Source: CANLWN01 sp039815505 (lineage in GTDB: Bacteria > Bacteroidota > Bacteroidia > Flavobacteriales > Flavobacteriaceae). From it: 17,172 nt of DNA. The position numbers and the translations under genes were made by a program. The notes beneath the pieces are model-generated. The model had not been told where the DNA came from, ran no database searches, and was given only the letters and a program-made list of their open reading frames with translations. Positions 14,509 through 17,172 of this stretch are shown here, one piece after another. Numbering within the stretch: the first letter of the stretch is position 1; each line of letters starts with the position of its first letter. The stretch is taken from assembly GCA_039815505.1 (NCBI GenBank), contig JBCBZE010000034.1:1-17172 (forward strand). The letters are read 5' to 3'.

Positions 14509-16887
14509 CTAAAATTTAAAATTATAGGTTACTGAGGGGACTATTCCAAATATGGCAGTTCTGGTAGCCTCGTTCGCACCCGTTTCTATATTTTGTCCAA
14601 AAGAGACCGAAGCTGCATTCCTACGATTGTATAGATTATAGATGCCAAAGACCCATTCACCCTTCCATCGTTTATTTGGTTTTCTATTTGGCCTGTAGGT
14701 GGCAGAAATGTCCAGTCGGTGATAAGCGGATAGTCTATCTGAATTCCTATCCGAAAAAGTTGCTATCGAAAGCCCTTCGTACTGAAATTGTCCATTGGGA
14801 AAGGTTACCGGTCGTCCGGTTTGGAAAATTAGATTGGCACCAAAACTCCACTTATCATTTAACCTGTAGGCCGTTGTCAACGAAAAATCATGTGTCCTAT
14901 CGTAAGGCGTATTGTACCAATCACCATTATTTATTCCGGGACCCCCTGCATTGCCTCCAGGGGTGCGTTGTTCAGATTTTGATAATGTATATGCGAACCA
15001 TCCTGTAAACTTACCCTCGTTCTTACGCATCAAGAATTCTAGGCCGTATGCCCTGGACTCCCCATTTAAAATTTCGGTTTCAATGTTATTCTGTCCTATA
15101 AGATCAGACCCGTCTATATAATCTATGCGATTGTCGGTATTCTTATAATAGACTTCTACTTCCAAGGAATACATCTTTTCATTGAAATTTTTAAAATAGC
15201 CAAGAGCATATTGATTGGACAATTGTGGTTTTATAAATGGTCCACTGGGAGTCCATACATCCAATGGCGTAACCGCGGTGGTGTTTGATAATAAATGAAT
15301 GTATTGCGCTACTCGTGAATACCCCGCCTTTATGGAGGAAGACTCGTTTAATTGATAGGCCAAAGAGGCTCTGGGTTCAAAATTGCCAAAACTCTCAATG
15401 GTCTCGGCTCGTCCAAAATTGGTCTCGCCACTTTCTATCCCTCGCTCATAAATACCCAAAGCGGCATTGTACACCACCGGTTGATCGTTTACATAACTCG
15501 CAATGGGTTGCCCAAAACGATTGAATGTGCTGTAGCGTAGTCCATACTGTACCGTTAACCTATCGGTGAGTTTATGTTCGGCATTGATATAAAGGCCACT
15601 TTCCAGGGCTCTTTTTCTGTCCAGGGATAAGGGGTTAACGGCAGATGTTTCTGAAGTGGGACGTATTTGTCCAGGATCAAAATCATAATAAATACTGCTA
15701 ATTCCAAAATCCAGTTTAAATTGGTCATTGGCATAATATTTAAGATCGTACTTTACATTAAAATTATTAATGGATGAAATCCAATCGAACTGATCAATAG
15801 TGATTCCCAGGTCATAATCGTATTTACTATAAATAAAAGAGGCATTTGAGAATAGTTTGTCGTTAAAAATGTGGTTCCATCGCAGGTTTCCGGATAAATT
15901 TCCATAACTGCTATCAAAGCTATCCCCAAAGTTAAAGGCGTCCCTACCAAAGTACCCGGAAAGAAAAAGTTTGTTGTTCTCGTTAAGATTGTAATTTGCC
16001 TTGAGATTTAGGTCGTAAAAGTTGGCGCTATTCTCTTCTCCGGCCGCTTGTAAAAAGAGATGTGCATAGGAAGACCTGCCAGCAATTAAAAAAGAGCCTT
16101 TATCCCTAAGGATTGGCCCCTCTGCAGCCAACCGGCTAGAAATTATACCAATGCCGCCGGTAAGGGAAAAGTTCTTACTGTTACCATCTTTCTGCCGTAC
16201 GTCCAATACCGAAGAAACCCGCCCTCCAAAACGGGCGGGAATACCACCTTTATAGAGTTTAATATCCTTAATGGCGTCAGCATTAAAAATAGAGAAGAAA
16301 CCCAATAAATGAGAGGTATTGTATATGATGGCCTCATCCAACAAGACCAGGTTTTGGTCGGCCGCTCCGCCCCTTACATTAAATCCGCCGGTACCCTCTC
16401 CACTATTGGTAACACCGGGCAGCAATTGAATGGATTTTATGATATCCACTTCTCCCAGTACAACGGGAATTTGTTTCACGGTTTTAATGTTTAATTTGGA
16501 GACACTTAATTCTGGTTTTTTAATATTTACGCTTTCTGGCTCTTCGGAGGTAACCGTCACCTCATCCAATTGGGTAGTAAACTCTTTGATCTCGAAATCT
16601 ATTTTTTGATTCCTATCCAGTACTATTTCCTTCCTCACTTCTTTATATCCTACATAAGAAACAATGAGTGTATAGTTCCCTTTCGGAGCTGTAATGGAAT
16701 AGAAACCGTATTCATTGGTAATGACCCCAATGGAAGTATCCTTTAATACGATGGAAGTTCCAAAAAGTGTTTCGCCATTGCCAACATCCTTCACGGTACC
16801 GCTGAGCGTATAATTTTCCTGTGCAAAGGAAACTGCTACCAGCAACTGCATTATGTATATTATTTTTTTCGTTTTTTGATGCTTCAT
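14509..16887 (-). CDS. TonB-dependent outer-membrane receptor with carboxypeptidase-regulatory-like domain
   Basis: 792 aa. The signal peptide ends near SFAQ (residue 23). Residues ~26-112 form a CarboxypepD_reg-like beta domain (YTLSGTVKDVGNGETLFGTS, YSITAPKGNYTLIVSYVGY). The plug follows: LGEVDIIKSIQLLPGV, GGFNVRGGAADQNLVLLDEA, FFSIFNADAIKDIKLYKGGI. The rest is a beta-barrel ending YNFKF, with the terminal aromatic expected for barrel assembly. There is no STN signalling domain, so it should not itself signal to a FecR-type anti-sigma factor. It is followed by its DUF4249 partner after 5 nt. The promoter at 16961 ties it to the ECF sigma regulon. The substrate cannot be told; absence of a SusD partner argues against a standard glycan system. 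Confidence 0.95.
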   Translation of the reverse strand: MKHQKTKKIIYIMQLLVAVSFAQENYTLSGTVKDVGNGETLFGTSIVLKDTSIGVITNEYGFYSITAPKGNYTLIVSYVGYKEVRKEIVLDRNQKIDFEIKEFTTQLDEVTVTSEEPESVNIKKPELSVSKLNIKTVKQIPVVLGEVDIIKSIQLLPGVTNSGEGTGGFNVRGGAADQNLVLLDEAIIYNTSHLLGFFSIFNADAIKDIKLYKGGIPARFGGRVSSVLDVRQKDGNSKNFSLTGGIGIISSRLAAEGPILRDKGSFLIAGRSSYAHLFLQAAGEENSANFYDLNLKANYNLNENNKLFLSGYFGRDAFNFGDSFDSSYGNLSGNLRWNHIFNDKLFSNASFIYSKYDYDLGITIDQFDWISSINNFNVKYDLKYYANDQFKLDFGISSIYYDFDPGQIRPTSETSAVNPLSLDRKRALESGLYINAEHKLTDRLTVQYGLRYSTFNRFGQPIASYVNDQPVVYNAALGIYERGIESGETNFGRAETIESFGNFEPRASLAYQLNESSSIKAGYSRVAQYIHLLSNTTAVTPLDVWTPSGPFIKPQLSNQYALGYFKNFNEKMYSLEVEVYYKNTDNRIDYIDGSDLIGQNNIETEILNGESRAYGLEFLMRKNEGKFTGWFAYTLSKSEQRTPGGNAGGPGINNGDWYNTPYDRTHDFSLTTAYRLNDKWSFGANLIFQTGRPVTFPNGQFQYEGLSIATFSDRNSDRLSAYHRLDISATYRPNRKPNKRWKGEWVFGIYNLYNRRNAASVSFGQNIETGANEATRTAIFGIVPSVTYNFKF

Positions 16888-16903
16888 TATAAATTTTATT
16901 GAT

Positions 16904-16945
16904 TTTTAACTGTTGTAAAGACGTCAGTACTACTGACAGTTAAAA
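16904..16945. repeat. Nested inverted repeats over receptor promoter/leader
   Basis: Outer arms TTTTAACTGT (16904-16913) and ACAGTTAAAA (16936-16945) are perfect 10-bp inverted repeats, 22 nt apart. Inside lies GTCAGTA-C-TACTGAC (16923-16937), a perfect 7-bp inverted repeat with one central base. The right-hand arms cover the TGTC -10 element, and the centre covers the expected transcription start. It could be an operator or form leader-RNA structure. Copies A and B lack it. Confidence 0.6.
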
Positions 16946-16961
16946 GCAAAAAAGGTTGCAT
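16935..16961 (-). promoter_or_regulatory. ECF-sigma-type promoter, copy C (TonB receptor/DUF4249 unit)
   Basis: Minus strand ATGCAACCTTTT, 11 nt, TGTCAGT, identical in spacing to copies A and B. The receptor ATG lies 47 nt downstream of the TGTC. The -10 is embedded in an inverted repeat, so this copy may have an added layer of control. Confidence 0.8.
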
Positions 16962-17097
16962 CATTCCCATAAATAGGACACGATAATTTTGTTTGAAGCC
17001 TATAAAGTGAAAGAAGAACAAAGCCGGCCACCTACTTTTCCATACGATAAATAAGTGGTGGGTTTAGAAAGGAACTACATTTTCAAAGTCAAAAAGA

Positions 17098-17129
17098 AAA
17101 AAGCCTTCAACATGGGTCGAAGGCTTTTT
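17098..17129 (-). terminator. Intrinsic terminator, probably of a leftward gene to the right of the window
   Basis: AAAAAGCCTTC (17098-17108) and GAAGGCTTTTT (17119-17129) form an 11-bp stem with a 10-nt loop. On the minus strand the stem is followed by a long T-tract (T6-C-T5), a strong terminator. On the plus strand only five T follow, so it could work weakly in both directions. No gene is seen between it and the window end. It insulates the receptor promoter from upstream transcription. Confidence 0.8.
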
Positions 17130-17172
17130 GCAGTCCGGATGGGAGGTCAACCCTAAATCCCAACCATCCATA

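Noticed and set aside
15505..15516. GGTTGC in the TonB receptor gene as another sigma motif
   Set aside because: Only the 6-base core matches; the AAAA and CAT flanks and the TGTC partner are missing.
14509..16887. SusC/SusD-type glycan uptake locus
   Set aside because: The receptor is shorter than typical SusC proteins, and its partner is a DUF4249 lipoprotein rather than SusD. No glycan-degrading enzymes are present.
17131..17172. Possible 3' end of a leftward gene (an in-frame TAG at 17153-17155 on the minus strand) or of a structured RNA (GGATGG/CCATCC arms)
   Set aside because: Only about 40 bases are available beyond the terminator. Either reading is possible and neither can be supported, though the terminator does suggest a leftward gene outside the window.

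Overview
The window looks like a chromosomal piece of a marine-type member of the Flavobacteriia (Bacteroidota). The evidence is low-GC, A/T-rich DNA with no clear Shine-Dalgarno sites, a TonB-dependent receptor paired with a DUF4249 lipoprotein, GIN-domain proteins, a Lacal_2735-type small protein, and a TAnnTTTG promoter element. I see no mobile element, tRNA, rRNA or CRISPR array. Nearly all DNA is coding and arranged in tight operons.

Region 1 (1-5189, + strand) is the ligase-associated DNA-repair cluster: the C-terminal part of an MBL/beta-CASP exonuclease, an ATP-dependent DNA ligase, an Lhr-type DEXH helicase and a PdeM-type metallophosphoesterase. The genes are joined by a 4-nt ATGA overlap, a 2-nt gap and a 1-nt gap.

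Region 2 (5204-9486, - strand) converges on region 1 with only 14 nt between them. It is a seven-gene light/flavin operon. In transcription order it encodes a Lacal_2735-type small protein, a TIGR03643/DUF2805 protein, a photolyase-type FAD-domain protein with a C-terminal alpha/beta domain (apparently reversed domain order), a flavin reductase, a 44-aa DUF2256 zinc-finger-like protein, an FeS-BCP/PhrB-type cryptochrome/photolyase that has lost the Fe-S cysteines, and a small four-helix membrane protein. Most junctions overlap or nearly touch. Regions 1 and 2 together form a DNA-repair island of about 9.5 kb.

Region 3 (9714-16961, - strand) is an envelope regulon built around an ECF sigma factor. 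It has three transcription units: TonB-dependent receptor plus DUF4249 lipoprotein; sigma factor, putative membrane anti-sigma protein and DUF4097-like beta-repeat protein; and outer-membrane barrel-like protein, small unknown protein and GIN-domain lipoprotein. Each unit is preceded by the same bipartite sequence, ATGCAACCTTTT-N11-TGTCnnT, with identical spacing. I read this as the promoter of the sigma factor encoded here, giving a self-contained autoregulated regulon. The receptor copy also carries a nested inverted repeat over its -10 region.

The right end (16962-17172) has no gene I can support. It holds a strong terminator, probably for a leftward gene just outside the window. The strongest leads are the three-promoter sigma regulon, the Fe-S-less photolyase, the domain-swapped FAD protein and the conserved-looking photolyase operon with its small accessory proteins.
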